Assembly (NCBI GenBank): GCA_030549775.1 | Contig: CM060174.1 | Span: 4,009,391 to 4,073,390, forward strand | Source: Tamarix chinensis | Lineage: Eukaryota > Streptophyta > Magnoliopsida > Caryophyllales > Tamaricaceae | Length of the DNA stretch: 64,000 nt | Reading direction: 5' to 3' | Shown here: piece by piece, positions 45,050 to 56,880 of the stretch | Numbering within the stretch: position 1 is the stretch's first letter | Layout: every line of letters starts with the position of its first letter | Notes under the pieces: generated by a model | Database searches by the model: none | Seen by the model: only the letters and a program-made list of their open reading frames with translations | Told to the model about the DNA's origin: nothing | Made by a program: the position numbers and the translations under genes

Positions 45050-45510
45050 GAGTATACCTGTGATATTATGGATTATATCATACTGTACCTGTAAGTATAC
45101 CTGTGACGTTATGTATGTTGTTATCCTGTACATGTAAGTATACATGTGCGGTTATGAATGGTATTATACTATACCTGCAAGTATACCTGTGATGTTATGT
45201 ATTTGACTATTATACTGTACCTATAAGTATATTTGTGATGTTATGTATGTTGTTATCCTATACTTGTAAGTATACCTGTGAGGTTATGGATGTTATTATA
45301 CTATACCAATAAGTGTACCTGTGATATTAAGTATTTGGTTATTATACTGTACTTGTAATTATACCTGTGACGTTATGTATGTTGTTATATTAAACCTGTA
45401 AGTATACCTTTGAAGTTATGGATTTTATTACACTATACCTATAAGCATACCTGCAATGTTAAGGATCTAAGTATATTTTATCTATGAACATACCTGTGAT
45501 GTTATGTAAT
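45050..45510 (+). repeat. 43-46 bp tandem repeat in family C LTR
   Basis: Roughly ten units of the form TGTAAGTATACCTGTGA, then (T/C)GTTATG.AT, then a tail ending in ATACT(G/A)TACC. Two adjacent units are exactly 43 bp and others 44-46 bp. It is not seen in the other family C copies, so it seems to have expanded in this one. Confidence 0.85.
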
Positions 45511-46309
45511 TGGTTGGAGTTAATGCTGAGACATGAATTATGCTGTAAAGGTTACAATTGTGGTGTAGAGTGGGTTTGATTATTGCTTCAAAGAGCATCT
45601 TGGGATGCTTAGTTGATAAGTGTTATTATACTCTAAATAAGCATGCGTGAACAATATGTAGCTAGTGATTATTGCTTACCTATTATGATTATTATGTTTG
45701 GGTCATCTCATGTACATCTTAATGTTTATACCATGTATTGTCATGATGCTTTATGGTTATTGTATTAGGGTTTTCTTCTAATCATACTGTAGATAGTATC
45801 TCTGGGTTGTTCATTTGGTAAGTTTAGCTGTTTTAGAAGAGTGAATATGAGTAGTCTGTGACCAAGATGGAATTTGATTATCTGAATAACTATTGTATCT
45901 CAATCCTCGTATGTGTATGTATATGTCTTATACAATGTTAATTGTATGCCTTACATGTGTTCCATGCTATTTTATCATATTAGTTTGTTATAAAGGGTTG
46001 CTCAGTACCATAGTACTGAAGGGTTCATTTTTGTGGGCCCCTACCTATTCAATGGGCAGTGGACTTTGCAGGTTAGTTTCCGAGTCTAGTTGAAAGCTAT
46101 TAGTCAGTTTTGAGAGCATAGGAATATCCGGTGTCTCTTATGTTATCTGGTCTCAGATTGTTTTGGACTTTTATGTCCTCCTGTAATTTCTCTCTTGAGT
46201 TTTGATAGACTGCTGATGTTGCTTTTAACTAGCACCATACTTATCTGTTATTCTCTATATTATGACTTTTATCGTCATATTATTTAAGTAAAGAAATGTT
46301 TTAGCCTTA

Positions 46310-46356
46310 GTACTTAGTATAAGAATGGTAGCAGATGCCAGACTTATACTGAGTGT
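46310..46356 (+). other. Stem-loop near LTR 3' end, family C solo LTR
   Basis: ACTTAGTATAAG (46312-46323) pairs with CTTATACTGAGT (46343-46354), all 12 positions with one T-G pair. It extends one or two more G-T pairs outward. After an AA/GA internal loop, TGGT/GCCA (46326-46329 and 46337-46340) closes a 7-nt loop. It ends 78 nt before the LTR end. Confidence 0.75.
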
Positions 46357-47726
46357 GGTAGTAACACCCATTAATTTTGTAATTAACGCTTCCGCAAAAC
46401 GAAAATTTTTAGTAGTAAAAATGGGGGTGTTACAATATTGCCCGTAGTATAGCATATTCTAGATCAAGGATTATAAGATGGACAATTGAAGCAAATAATT
46501 TCAAGAGCAAGTATTTTATCATTCAGATGATACAAACTTTGATACAATTTAGAAGTACACCTAATGATAACCTTCATTCTCATATTTCTAATTTTATTAG
46601 AATTTATGATACTTTAAAATTAAATGGTGTTTCTAGTGATGTTATCAAACTTAGATTTTTCCACTCTCATTAAGTGATAAGGCTAAGATGATTTGGTAAA
46701 TTTGTTTCCTTTTAAATTATTCCCACCTACAACAACTACTAAATTAAGAATTGACATCACCACTTTTGTGCAAAATGACTTAGAATCACTATATGATGTA
46801 GGGGAAAAATTTAAAGTATTGTTACAGAAATCCCCCACATCATAGCTTGCATTTCTAATAGCAAATGTAAACTTTCTATAATGATATACATGTTATTAAC
46901 CGCTTTATGCTAGATGCAACTATAGGTGGTACTATTATGAATAACACTTAATTCTGAGAAAGTATATGAATTTATTGAGGAATTATCTTCTCATTCCCAT
47001 CAATGACAATCCAAACATGATCTTACGCGAAGAAATGTGAGAATTCATTATACTGATGCCATTATGAAAATAGTGGCCAAAGTAGATTTAATTACAAAGA
47101 AATTTAATAATTTGAGAGACGCTTCATGCATGTAAGTTTAAGCAAATGTATATGTGTGCAATTTATAGTGGATCGCATGATAGCATAGAGTGTTAATATA
47201 TAAAATTTCCTACCATCTATTGATCAAGATAGTTATAGTGCTAACAATTATAGTAGGTATAATAATCCATACTCAAACATATATAATTTGGGGTAGATGA
47301 ACCATTAAAACTTCAATTAGAAAAATGATAACATGGCGAGCCCCCTCAATTTCCACCACAAATACAAATGCCACCAGCTACACTACCACCTTAGCAACCA
47401 TAAAACCATCCTTAGAAGATATGATGAACAATTTATAAGCATAGTTGAAGCAAATTTCCAAAAGTAAGACGCCTAAATTAAGAACTTAATAGCATAAATT
47501 TGATAATTGCTTGATGCAATTTCTGGAAGGGTGCCTAACACACTACCAAGTGACATGGTTACAAACCTAAAAGAGTAAGTTAATGCTATAAGTTTAAGAA
47601 ATGAAAATATGTTACCTAAACTACAACCTCAAAAGGTAAATAAGTAAGAGGGGAAAGCATTAGAAGAAGTATCAGAGTCACAAGAAGATGTAACTAAAGA
47701 TCTTGCATAAGTGGCATGATCTCAAG

Positions 47727-50700
47727 TGTAATACATCATTTATAGAAGCTCTAATTAAAAAACTAGTAATTATATGTCGTTAATTACAATAATTATTATA
47801 GGATATTATGTATTAAATGGATTATTATTATTATTATTATTAATTTTTATTATTATTATTATTAATGTGGTAGATTTGATATAAATTTAATTAGGTTAAA
47901 GTTTATATAGAATTTTAGTTATTAGTTTTAACCCTAGTATGGACCTTAACTTGTATATGTTTTACCCTAGAGACCTAGCTCTACTAACCAAATGTTTTAA
48001 CTAGCATCCCTGCCCTATTCTATTTTTTTGTCACCCTTATCCCCAAAATAACTTTCTCCTACGTGCTAATTCTCCCTTGTACGTTCAATATCTTAAGTCG
48101 TGCCTCTGTCTCCCAGGTTTTGCTCGACCTTGGCTACCCGTGCATTCACATGTCATTGTCCATATAAGCCTCTTTCTTCCCTCATTTTGGTGTTTATGAT
48201 TCATCTCAAACCAACCCCCAGCCTTCCCTTTCTTCTTCCTTATGGTATGCTCTAGTTCTTCCCCATCATGCCTAGAGTTTTAAAATCACCATTATCACAC
48301 CCAACACCACCCTTGGTTATTTATCACATCACCCGTCCAACCATCGTCATTTCTCTAGCAACCAAACACCCAACAACTACCACTAAGCCCTCCATTTTGA
48401 TCTTATTCCTCCTCACACAACTACTCTTCCTTCCATGCACCCTTCCTCACACATTCATCCACCTTTCCTAGCATATTTATGCACCGTTCCTTGCATAGTC
48501 GTGCTTTTCTCATGTAGACCCCCTTTATACATGAGCCTCCCACACAAGAGCCACCATTTTCCTCCCCAAACTCATGCTTCACACATCCCTATACATGAAC
48601 TCATGTCGCTATCCCCCTCTTCAACTTGCATGAGTATTGTAGGCCTTCCCCTAGTTGCTTGACTTTATGTTGATACTCCACCCTACTCACATGATCTTTG
48701 GATGCAACATACCCCTCCTTTTGTGAGCTAGCAACACAACACCCCATCCACCTACAAAAATTAATCACATAACAAAGCTATGGAAACTCACCTACATCAC
48801 GCAGCTTGGTATGGACTTTTCTTGTTGTTTCAGTCAATGGTTACTGATTAATTACTAGCATGTTTGTTTAGTTTGATGTAAGGATTTTGAGGAGGCTTGA
48901 GTGGAGACTATTTGGGTGAATATTTTCTTTATTTATTTTTCTTTATCTTGGATAAGAGGTAACCATATGCTTCTACAAAAATGTGAACCCATGTGGTTGC
49001 ATATAGGTGATTATGTTGCTTAAAGTATGTTCTATGCATGTGGACTTTTGAAAGGATGTAGGCATGTGTAATTTGCCAGAATCTCATCGTGAGGATAATA
49101 ATATGCCATTGTTATGAAAATGTGGAATAAGACGAAATCATGATCTAAAATAGTTAGCATACATGTTCAATGTATGATTAAATACGAGAGAGATGCATGT
49201 GGAAATTATAAAAGGCTAGCATATGCATGTCTAGAGATTTGATTAGGGAATGTGGCCTTTTTAAGTTATTGTGTTTACTCCATACTAAGTTTTTCATGAT
49301 TATCGATGCAATTTTTAGTCAAGGTAGATATATATATCATAATAGCATGCAATCATGAGTAGAGATAAATGGTGATAATTGATACTCGCATGCTCTAGGG
49401 CTAGTAATGCATTATTATATGTGCCATGATATTAATTGCTACTTTAGATGTTTGATTATGCTATAATTATGTTTGTACATGTTGTATGGAATATATGGCA
49501 TATTAGAAATTCATGCATAGGGTTTTGGTACACATAAGTTGCGAAATACAAGTATAATGAAAAATATAGTTAATTGCCAAACCTTAGAACATACCTATGT
49601 GATAAAATATTGTAAATTGTGATGTTTAATTCTGTTCATTTATTATCATTTTAATAAAGTTCGATACTAAAATTGGATAAAACTTAGGGTTTAAGGGCAT
49701 TTGAGTTATTTTTGACCTAATATGAATAATTGGACATAAAGAGACCTTAGTGTATTGATAGGTTAACATTATTCTTGACTTTAACTTTGACCTAGAATGT
49801 TGATATTAGGGTTGACTTGGATAATTAAAAAATAAAAGAAAATGGTTAAGTGAGAAAATGAGAATTATTGTGCAATATGTGATGCTTGCGATCACCTTAT
49901 CAAGATATTAATATCTAAAGTGGAAAAAATCAAGTTTTGGACTTATTTTTCCTTAAGGGTAGCTAATATAAGGATGAGTTGTAGCCCTTCGTTGTTTTGG
50001 TCGCTATTGTACCGTTGTACCCCAACAAGGCCCTAGTTTACTCTAAAGGCAATCAATGTGTCCTATAGCAGTGTCAATACTTAAGGATTAGGTTTACTAG
50101 AATAATAGAATATTGTGTTGCCTTGTTGCACTAGTATAACTGGAGTACTTGTATGTCTCTAGGTTACAAGTTGGGAGGATAATGTGTTGAGTACTTTTAT
50201 GTCTCTAGGTTATAAGTTAGGAGGATAATGTGTTGCCTTAGTGCGTCAGTATGACCAGTGTACTTTATATATCTCCAAGGTTTTATTATATCCCCTTCAG
50301 TGATTTAAAATGGAAGTAACTATGGTATAATAATTTAAATAGATTGTTATAGTTTTTGGTTTGGTAGTTGCCTCTGTACGCTACTAGGTTTTGGTATATT
50401 AGTTTGATAGTTGCCTCCATGCACTATTTAGATTTGATATATTAGTTGGTAATTATCTTAGTGTTTTATTATCATGTTATAATTTGTATAGAGTGGTTAT
50501 TGGAAAAGCCCTTAATTATGATTGTTGTTTTACCTTCCATGGAATACCCATGGTATAATTGGATTATTGAAATAGTCATAATATAGTTAAGTTTGGTATG
50601 ATGAGCATGAAGCATCTAGTGTGATAATAGTTATGATATTAATGAGGCACTTGTCTATGGTATGTACCATTTTATGTGTTATGCCATAATACTTTGTGTT

Positions 50701-50940
50701 ACTCACTATGTGCCACATGTAGCTTTTGTATGATAGTATTATGTAGTGTTTTACTCAATAACGGTGTACTAACGGGTTCCATTTTATAGTTTCCAGCTTA
50801 TTCAATGCTCAATCTTTACCTTACACGAGTACTCTAAGGGTTTAGTTTGATGGCTTTTAGTAGCGCTTGATATTTAGTAATTATCATTGTTTGATTAGTT
50901 TCTTTTGATCTGGATATTCTTTGGACTCTTACGTAATTCT
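47727..50940 (+). mobile_element. Family C LTR, 3' end missing
   Basis: It starts TGTAATACATCATTT in the Athila-like gag remnant. It follows family C: a C/T-rich leader (48000-48720), TGGACATAA with CCTTAGTGTATTGATAGGTTAAC (about 49730-49770), GATACTTAAGGATTAGGT (about 50088), the GTTGCCTC words, and TTGATCTGGATATTC with TTTGGACTCTTACG (to about 50940). The expected stem-loop, GCTTCCGC and GGGGGTGTTACA end are absent, so it was truncated before them. (ATT)n lies at 47822-47865. Confidence 0.7.
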
Positions 50941-51142
50941 AAGAAAGTGTACAAATACCTAGTAAAAAATAATAATAAGCTAAATTTTTTTCAAAATAAG
51001 TAATTATTATGAATAACTACTTTTGATAAGTAATTCTAAACACGGGCTTAATCATTAGGAGAAATTTTGTTTTTAAAAATTTACTTAATATGTCAAATCA
51101 AAATACGTTTATGATTAAAAAAATGTATGCTACATTTATGAC
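50941..51142. other. AT-rich spacer
   Basis: No recognisable feature. Its last five bases, ATGAC, are the left copy of the target-site duplication of the next LTR. Confidence 0.5.
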
Positions 51143-54065
51143 TGTAATACCCCGTTCTTTCAAATCCTAATTATCATATATGATTGGCCTATTATCGCAT
51201 CATATAAATATATACATATCCATTCTATTATCAAGCCCCATTCTGTTCGTGTAAATTTTTAGACATTTTATCGATTATTTCTCTTGTTTGCGTAAAACAC
51301 ATTTATTGCAATTCTTTCGATTTCTCTGTTTTTAATCTTTTTTGATCTCTTAAAAATTTGTGAATCAATCTAAAAATATTTTTGAGTTCATCCATTCATC
51401 CTATTCATTTATGTTTCACCCTTTCCTTTCGAATCACCAAATTGTGGAAAAATTCATTTACGCGATTAGGCAATTTTAGCCGTTTTTGCTATTTTTAATC
51501 CGTTAGTCATTAAATAAGTTCCAAGTCTAAATATTTTCATATATTTGATTTTATAAAAACATTCCGCATCAATATGTGATAACTTGAACCCCTATTATTC
51601 ATTTTATGAATTTGCGGAAAAACGCGTTTCCGCAACTTATCCGTTTTTGCCGTTTTTGATCATTTTCCATCCGTCAAGGATCAAACCTACTCCAATACTT
51701 AATATTTTTATATATTTGAGTTTCTAAAATTATTCCAAACATTTTCATAAATTTTTATAATTTTTAGAACTCAAGTGATATTTTTCTCAATAAGTGCCCA
51801 TTATTAGGTTTTCTTGCAATTTAATTAATCAAAATAAATTGTAACCAATCCTCTAGCTAATATTCCAATCCTAACTAGTCTCCTAACCAAACCAAATCAG
51901 ATTTGTAACTTGGTTACATTTCTCCCAACCAAAAAGTACAACTAGTACCATAATCATGAATTTATGATATTTTTCTTACACACTCAACCATATCCTATCA
52001 TCTCTCTTACACCCCTAATCCTAGCACTCAAGTGAGGCCAAGGTCAAACCAAAAACTCAATCCACACTCCACTATATCAGATCATACTCTATCTTTGCCA
52101 AATCGTGCGTTCCTACCCCACAACGCACATAAAATCATAGATTGTAGCAGAGTGCAAAGTTGATTACCATCCAACTTTGAGCAAATCGTTCTCTCTCTCT
52201 GGTTATCCTTTTCCTTTGGTTTTTGTTTCCTTCAAAATTCTGCATTGCATACTATGAATCCATATAATGTAAATCCCTGAAGTTGAAATCCCTCATGCTT
52301 ATTCATAGCCAAACTTCTGCTTCCCGACCAGCCTTACAAAATCAGCAAAGCTAATTTTTTTGGTGACTTCGAGCATCTTTTATGCATCGACCTTGATTCC
52401 TCTACCCTATCTTTTTGTTTTTTATTTTTCCTTGCATGTTATGCCTCATCTACAGACCCTTTTCACCATGGAAATCGTTCCCCTACCCTCTCCTTTTTCT
52501 TCTTCTATCTGCCTTGCCGAGCAACATTGAAGTTTTTGCTGCAGTGGTTAAGTGGGTTGCAGCAAAGATTTCGTGCCTTTCATGCTTTCTTTTCTCCTTT
52601 TTTTCCTCCCCTTTAACCCTCAAAAACCTTAATCCATCATTCCTTTGTGGTTATTGGTTGTTTTGTGGTGGTTTCGAAGCCTCTCTATTCAAGAGTAATA
52701 TTTTATATTTCACTTCTTCCATTCCAATTCCTTTCTTTCCCATTTTTGTTATTTATTGAACTTGGTTTATCTAACTCATTTACCTTATATTCTTGAAGGT
52801 GACAAAGTGGTTTAGAGAAGGAATTGCTAGATTCCTTATTTTAGCTTTGCTAAGGAGCTTAGGAGTTTTGGTAACAAAACTAACCTTTAGAAATAGGATT
52901 TTGTGCTAGGTGTATTATATGTTCTCTTATGTGTGGATAGATTTATTTTAATTATAAGCATGAAATAATATATTGAAAAATATTGTATGACATGTGTATG
53001 TTTCTACCTTATGTGTTTAAGCATGAATATCTAATGAAAAGATGGTTTGTGTGATTCTTTTTATATGTTTATACCTGCTGGAAAAGTGATGAATATTTAG
53101 TGAAGAGGTGATGAATTTTCAGTAGAGTCGTGATGAATTTACAGCATAGTCGTGATGAATATGCCTGGATCTGAGTAGTTTAGCTCTCTCCCTTGCTATT
53201 TTATGTGTGCTTTGGTTGTTTTAAAATTATCTAAGTATTTCCCTATATGTATAATAGTGTATAGAAGTTAGATTATGAGTTTTGGATCATTTAGAGTTGA
53301 AATGAAATTTTTATAAGGCTTTCACATATTCAACCATGGGTACATTGGGCAATAAAGATTGTTTTTGAAAGTTTTAAGTGCACCATTGTCTTCATTGGGT
53401 CTTTTACCTAAAATTTGGTATATAATATGTTAGGATTTGATGTTGTCTAGAGTAAGTGATGAATTTTAGAAGCTTAAGGTAATTTTTGGTTAATAAAGAC
53501 ATTTTCGTCATTTCATGTAAATTTCTAGAAATTTGGAGACCTAATTGAATATTGTGCTAATACAAGAATTTAGAATTTATAATTCTAATACTTGGGTAAC
53601 ATTGATGAGTAGACTTAGAGACCTTAATTAAAATGATTCATTAAGTAAGAAAAAGAAAAAGAGAAAGAGACATTGTGGGTGTATTGAGGAATCTCAATAT
53701 TTTATCCTATTTTCCTAATGATATTTCACCCTAAGAAAATAATTGGCTAAGTGTAATATATTTTAGCATAAATTACACCTCTCTTCCTCAATTTGCTTAG
53801 CTAGCTTCGGATTTAGATAAGCCATTACTTACCTTTACTTACGACGGATTCTCGATGTATGTCTGCTTGAAGTGGAAGGTGATGAGTATGCTTATTGATT
53901 ATTTAATCATGTCAAGCATATGTTGTATTATTTTGTGGTAATTGTATGTATGTATGAGTTATAGATTTAATGCAAACGCATGTTCGTATGCCTCTTGAAT
54001 ATTGTATGTGTGTAAGTGTGCGAAGGGTTGAATATTGATTGAAGTTACATGATACCTTATGCTGT

Positions 54066-54245
54066 CTTTTATGCCATGGACTCATTCGGCTTTAATGCTC
54101 CTAAAGTTATTCGGCTTTAATGCCACTTAAATTGGTTCGGCTTTAATGCCCCTGAAATCGATCGGCTTTAATGCCATTTGGATTGGTTCGGCTTTAATGC
54201 CACTTAAAATTGACCGGCTTTAATGCCATTTGAAATCGATGTAAT
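54066..54245 (+). repeat. 29-31 bp tandem repeat with CGGCTTTAATGCC core
   Basis: Six units of the form TTCGGCTTTAATGCC(A/C)C(T)T..A(A)ATTG. The core CGGCTTTAATGCC is almost invariant and the filler varies. Degraded relatives sit at 29795-29880 in family B copy 1 and reversed at about 60150-60245. Confidence 0.85.
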
Positions 54246-55226
54246 AATGGAAAGTCATTTTGTTGATGGATGTGAGCTAAGTGCTATTATGTGGGCCTAA
54301 TTTATGATTGGCTAAATCCTTGAATAAAATATTAATTACTTAAAGTGAAAGATCTTGAGTTGGGACTTGTATCACTCGGGGTAGCTATCCGAGTTAGGTT
54401 TGGTATTCACTTGGTACCATTCCGGTGTTTTTCTATTCTGTGATCCCGGGTGCCTTACGAGGTCCGGAGAGGCCCTCTTCTACTCTATAGGTGTCTTGAT
54501 ATATTTCGGCCCTATAGGGGGTATGCATACTTAAGTGATTAGGTGTCCTATTTATTGGTGGTCTGGTTACGTTTCTGGGCGGGCCAACTAGGGCTAGTAC
54601 CGTTCGAGTACTAGATTAGTTGTTACGATCTCATCGAGTCTCCATCCTCAAGTTAATATAATAAATTGGTTGTGATCACGATGATAAAATATAATAACCA
54701 ATGGATCCCATCTACCCATATATCCATATTACATTATTTTATGCTTGAAGGTTGAGTTTCGTGTTCTCAATTAACATATATATGTAAGCATGATATTATC
54801 TTGTTATTATATGCTCTATTACTTTCTTCGCATGGACCTCGCACTCAATGCTATCTCTTTAGGATAGTTGTGTTGCTTAGTACATGATGCGTACTGATAC
54901 TACACATTTGTAGATGTTGTGTCACAGATATATGATGATTATCCTGCGGACTTTGAGGAGGTTCCTCGGGCAGAGTGATGCGGGTTTATACCCCTGGGGT
55001 TAGGGCGTAGAGTTATTTCTATCCAAGGTCGCACATGTTATGTGCCCTAGATTTTGGATATCTCTTTTGGACTCTTCATCTCTTTTAACCCCCTTATCTC
55101 TTTTGGATTTTGTATTATCTGGAGCATGTACTCCAAACTATGTTATTATGTCTAAATTATTCAAGTCTTTTGCTATTTATATCTATTTCCGTAAGTTTTG
55201 ATTTATTTGATGTAAAGTTTTTGCCT

Positions 55227-55272
55227 TACGCGTAGTACGAGAAAGGTATGGACTAGACTCGTGCTATGTGTA
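55227..55272 (+). other. Stem-loop near LTR 3' end, family B solo LTR
   Basis: TACGCGTAGTACGAG (55227-55241) pairs with CTCGTGCTATGTGTA (55258-55272). All 15 positions pair, three as G-T. After an AAA/AGA internal loop, GGT/ACT (55245-55247 and 55252-55254) closes a short loop. It ends 77 nt before the LTR end. Confidence 0.8.
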
Positions 55273-55354
55273 GCGGTAACACCCGTTATGTTATGTTAAT
55301 GCTTCCGCTTATAAAACAAAAAAAATGTAGTAAATTTTGGGGTGTTACAATGAC

Positions 55355-56105
55355 ATCCTCTATGGATTATAATAAAATATTGGTTTATTCATATAATTTT
55401 AATTTTTCATTCTTTTAGTTACGTTCTAACTTTAAATAGTTTTAAAATGTTGAATAAACATTATTCAACTTTAAATTTCATTTCAGTATGTAATAAATTC
55501 ATTACTAGAAGTTACTTGAGTTTGATGCTTTTATTCATTTATCCATTAGTTAAGAGAAGAGTTAGTCTAGTTCTATTTTTATTTGGGAGTTGATGTACAT
55601 GAGAGCGACAAAGGAGGTTAACCCATTTCTTGAATGGAGTAAGAAATTTTAAAGGCAAGTAAATATTATTTGTGATGTAACTAATTTACTTGATTATTTA
55701 TTTTTTGTTGCACATTAAATCAAATAATATGATATTATATTTTTGTAATTTTTTTATACTATTTATAATTTATTTTGTGTTAAAAAAATATTTTCTAATC
55801 TAAAATTGACAATAACTAGGAGCGGGAGGGGGATTTTCTTTCAAATGAGGATGATTGGTTAGGAGGCAATTTTACTTGGTGAAAATGGAGTGAACTATCA
55901 GCAAAGGTGAAGAAAAAGATACCAATGATAGGATGTACCGCCTCTCTTTTTTAATATTATTTGTTTTAGCAAGTTCATTTATGATTATTAATACAATCAA
56001 TTTTACAAATATATTATGATTATCAATGTACTACCCATGACTATATTATCATTATTATTGTACTACATGTGCATTGCACTAGGACAAACTAGCACATATA
56101 TGTAT
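55355..56105. other. AT-rich DNA, no gene seen
   Basis: No reading frame or repeat that I recognise; upstream intergenic DNA of the MLP-like gene. Confidence 0.4.
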
Positions 56106-56380
56106 ATAAGTGTCAATCGGGTAGGGCGGATCACATTATAGCAAGTCAAATCATTTTTGAGTCGGATTATTTGAGGGTCATTTTTTTCTTTATGAGTGAT
56201 TATGCGTTATACGGGTTGTATCGAATTAATTTACCAAGGTGGATTGAGTCAGGTTACGTTCATATTATTTCGAGTTAACTTGTAGGGTTAAATTGGGTCA
56301 GATTATTTTGGATTAACTTGTCAAGTTCAATTAGGTTAGATCTAGGTACGGATTTTATCTAAAATTATTAGTGTTTGTTT
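56106..56380. repeat. GGGTC/GGGTTA word repeat, reverse relative of 18756-20545
   Basis: TCGGGTAGGGCGGATCA, GAGTCGGATTATTTG, GGGTCAGATTATTT and similar words recur about six times. These are the reverse-sense words of the CCGA-rich repeat farther left. The ends are not resolved. Confidence 0.4.
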
Positions 56381-56728
56381 GGTATGGAATTAATAAATAT
56401 GAAAAATTACTTTTTTGTAACCATATCTCAAAAAATCTTATAATTATTAGTGTCGTTTGGTATGGATTTAATAAAAGTGGAAAATTACTCTTATATTACT
56501 CTCTCATATAACTCAATATAATCAATAGTGACTTAAGGAAAATTAGATTCCTAAACTATTAGGACCGCTGCGTACATTTCACAAGATCATGCTAATAATC
56601 GACCCTATCATCACACCAGACGACTAAAAGACACCATATGGCCCTATGTCGTTGAATTAAGATGGAGGGAACAATAATTACGAATAGCACAAAGTGAACA
56701 GCGGAACTTTAACCCCAGGTGCCCGCTC

Positions 56729-56736
56729 TATATAAA
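56729..56736 (+). promoter_or_regulatory. TATA box of the MLP-like gene
   Basis: TATATAAAAG starts here, preceded by CCCGCTC. It lies about 150 nt before the ATG at 56881. Transcription would be expected to start near 56760, giving a leader of about 120 nt. This is a good plant TATA context. Confidence 0.65.
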
Positions 56737-56880
56737 AGAGTTTCACTGCTTAGTTCGCCTTGCTCACGTCCTCAGTTTCCCTTCGGCATTTCTTTGTTGA
56801 TCACTGAAAGAAAGAATTGTCCGTAGTTAATTCGGCTCGTTTAATTTGGGTCTGTGATAGGGTAGAAGATATTATAAAAA

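Larger units (their letters stand above)
42029..46434 (+). mobile_element. Family C solo LTR (4.4 kb)
   Basis: It starts TGTAATACTCCG and ends AGTAGTAAAAATGGGGGTGTTACA, flanked by an exact 5-bp repeat ATATT (42024-42028 and 46435-46439). Inside are an AT-rich head, a C/T-rich leader (42400-43440) with TATATAAAAT near 42388, AT-rich middle DNA, two tandem-repeat blocks (44905-45035 and 45050-45510), GCTTCCGC (46388-46395) and a stem-loop (46310-46356). The proline/histidine-rich frames at 42527-43333 reflect C/A-rich composition. Confidence 0.9.
41878..47726 (+). pseudogene. Athila/Tat-type gypsy gag pseudogene, split by a solo LTR
   Basis: The right part (46435-47726) reads EANNFKSKYFIIQMIQT near its start, then NDNLHSHISNFIRIYDTLKLNGVSSD and VIKLRFF. 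This is the Athila/Tat gag core, where ANNFE(I/L)K..(I/L)IQM(I/V) is followed by (E/D)DP..HI..F.....T.K.NGV..(D/E)..RL..FPFSL. Further on, degraded pieces resemble (F)V.ND.ESLY and EELSS(H/N). The left part (41878-42028) holds the upstream frame. The LTR at 42029-46434 splits one reading frame, which resumes in phase when the LTR and one ATATT copy are ignored. Stops and frameshifts are frequent. The second LTR at 47727 cuts off the rest. Confidence 0.75.
51143..55349 (+). mobile_element. Family B solo LTR (4.2 kb)
   Basis: It starts TGTAATACCCCG and ends GTAGTAAATTTTGGGGTGTTACA, flanked by an exact 5-bp repeat ATGAC (51138-51142 and 55350-55354). Inside are an AT-rich head, a C/T-rich leader (51960-52760), AT-rich middle, the GGCTTTAATGCC repeats (54066-54240), a GGGGGTATGCATACTTAAGTGATTAGGTG block (about 54516), GCTTCCGC (55302-55309) and a stem-loop (55227-55272). 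It is the least decayed copy of its family in the window. The frame at 52415-52759 is not protein-like. Confidence 0.9.
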
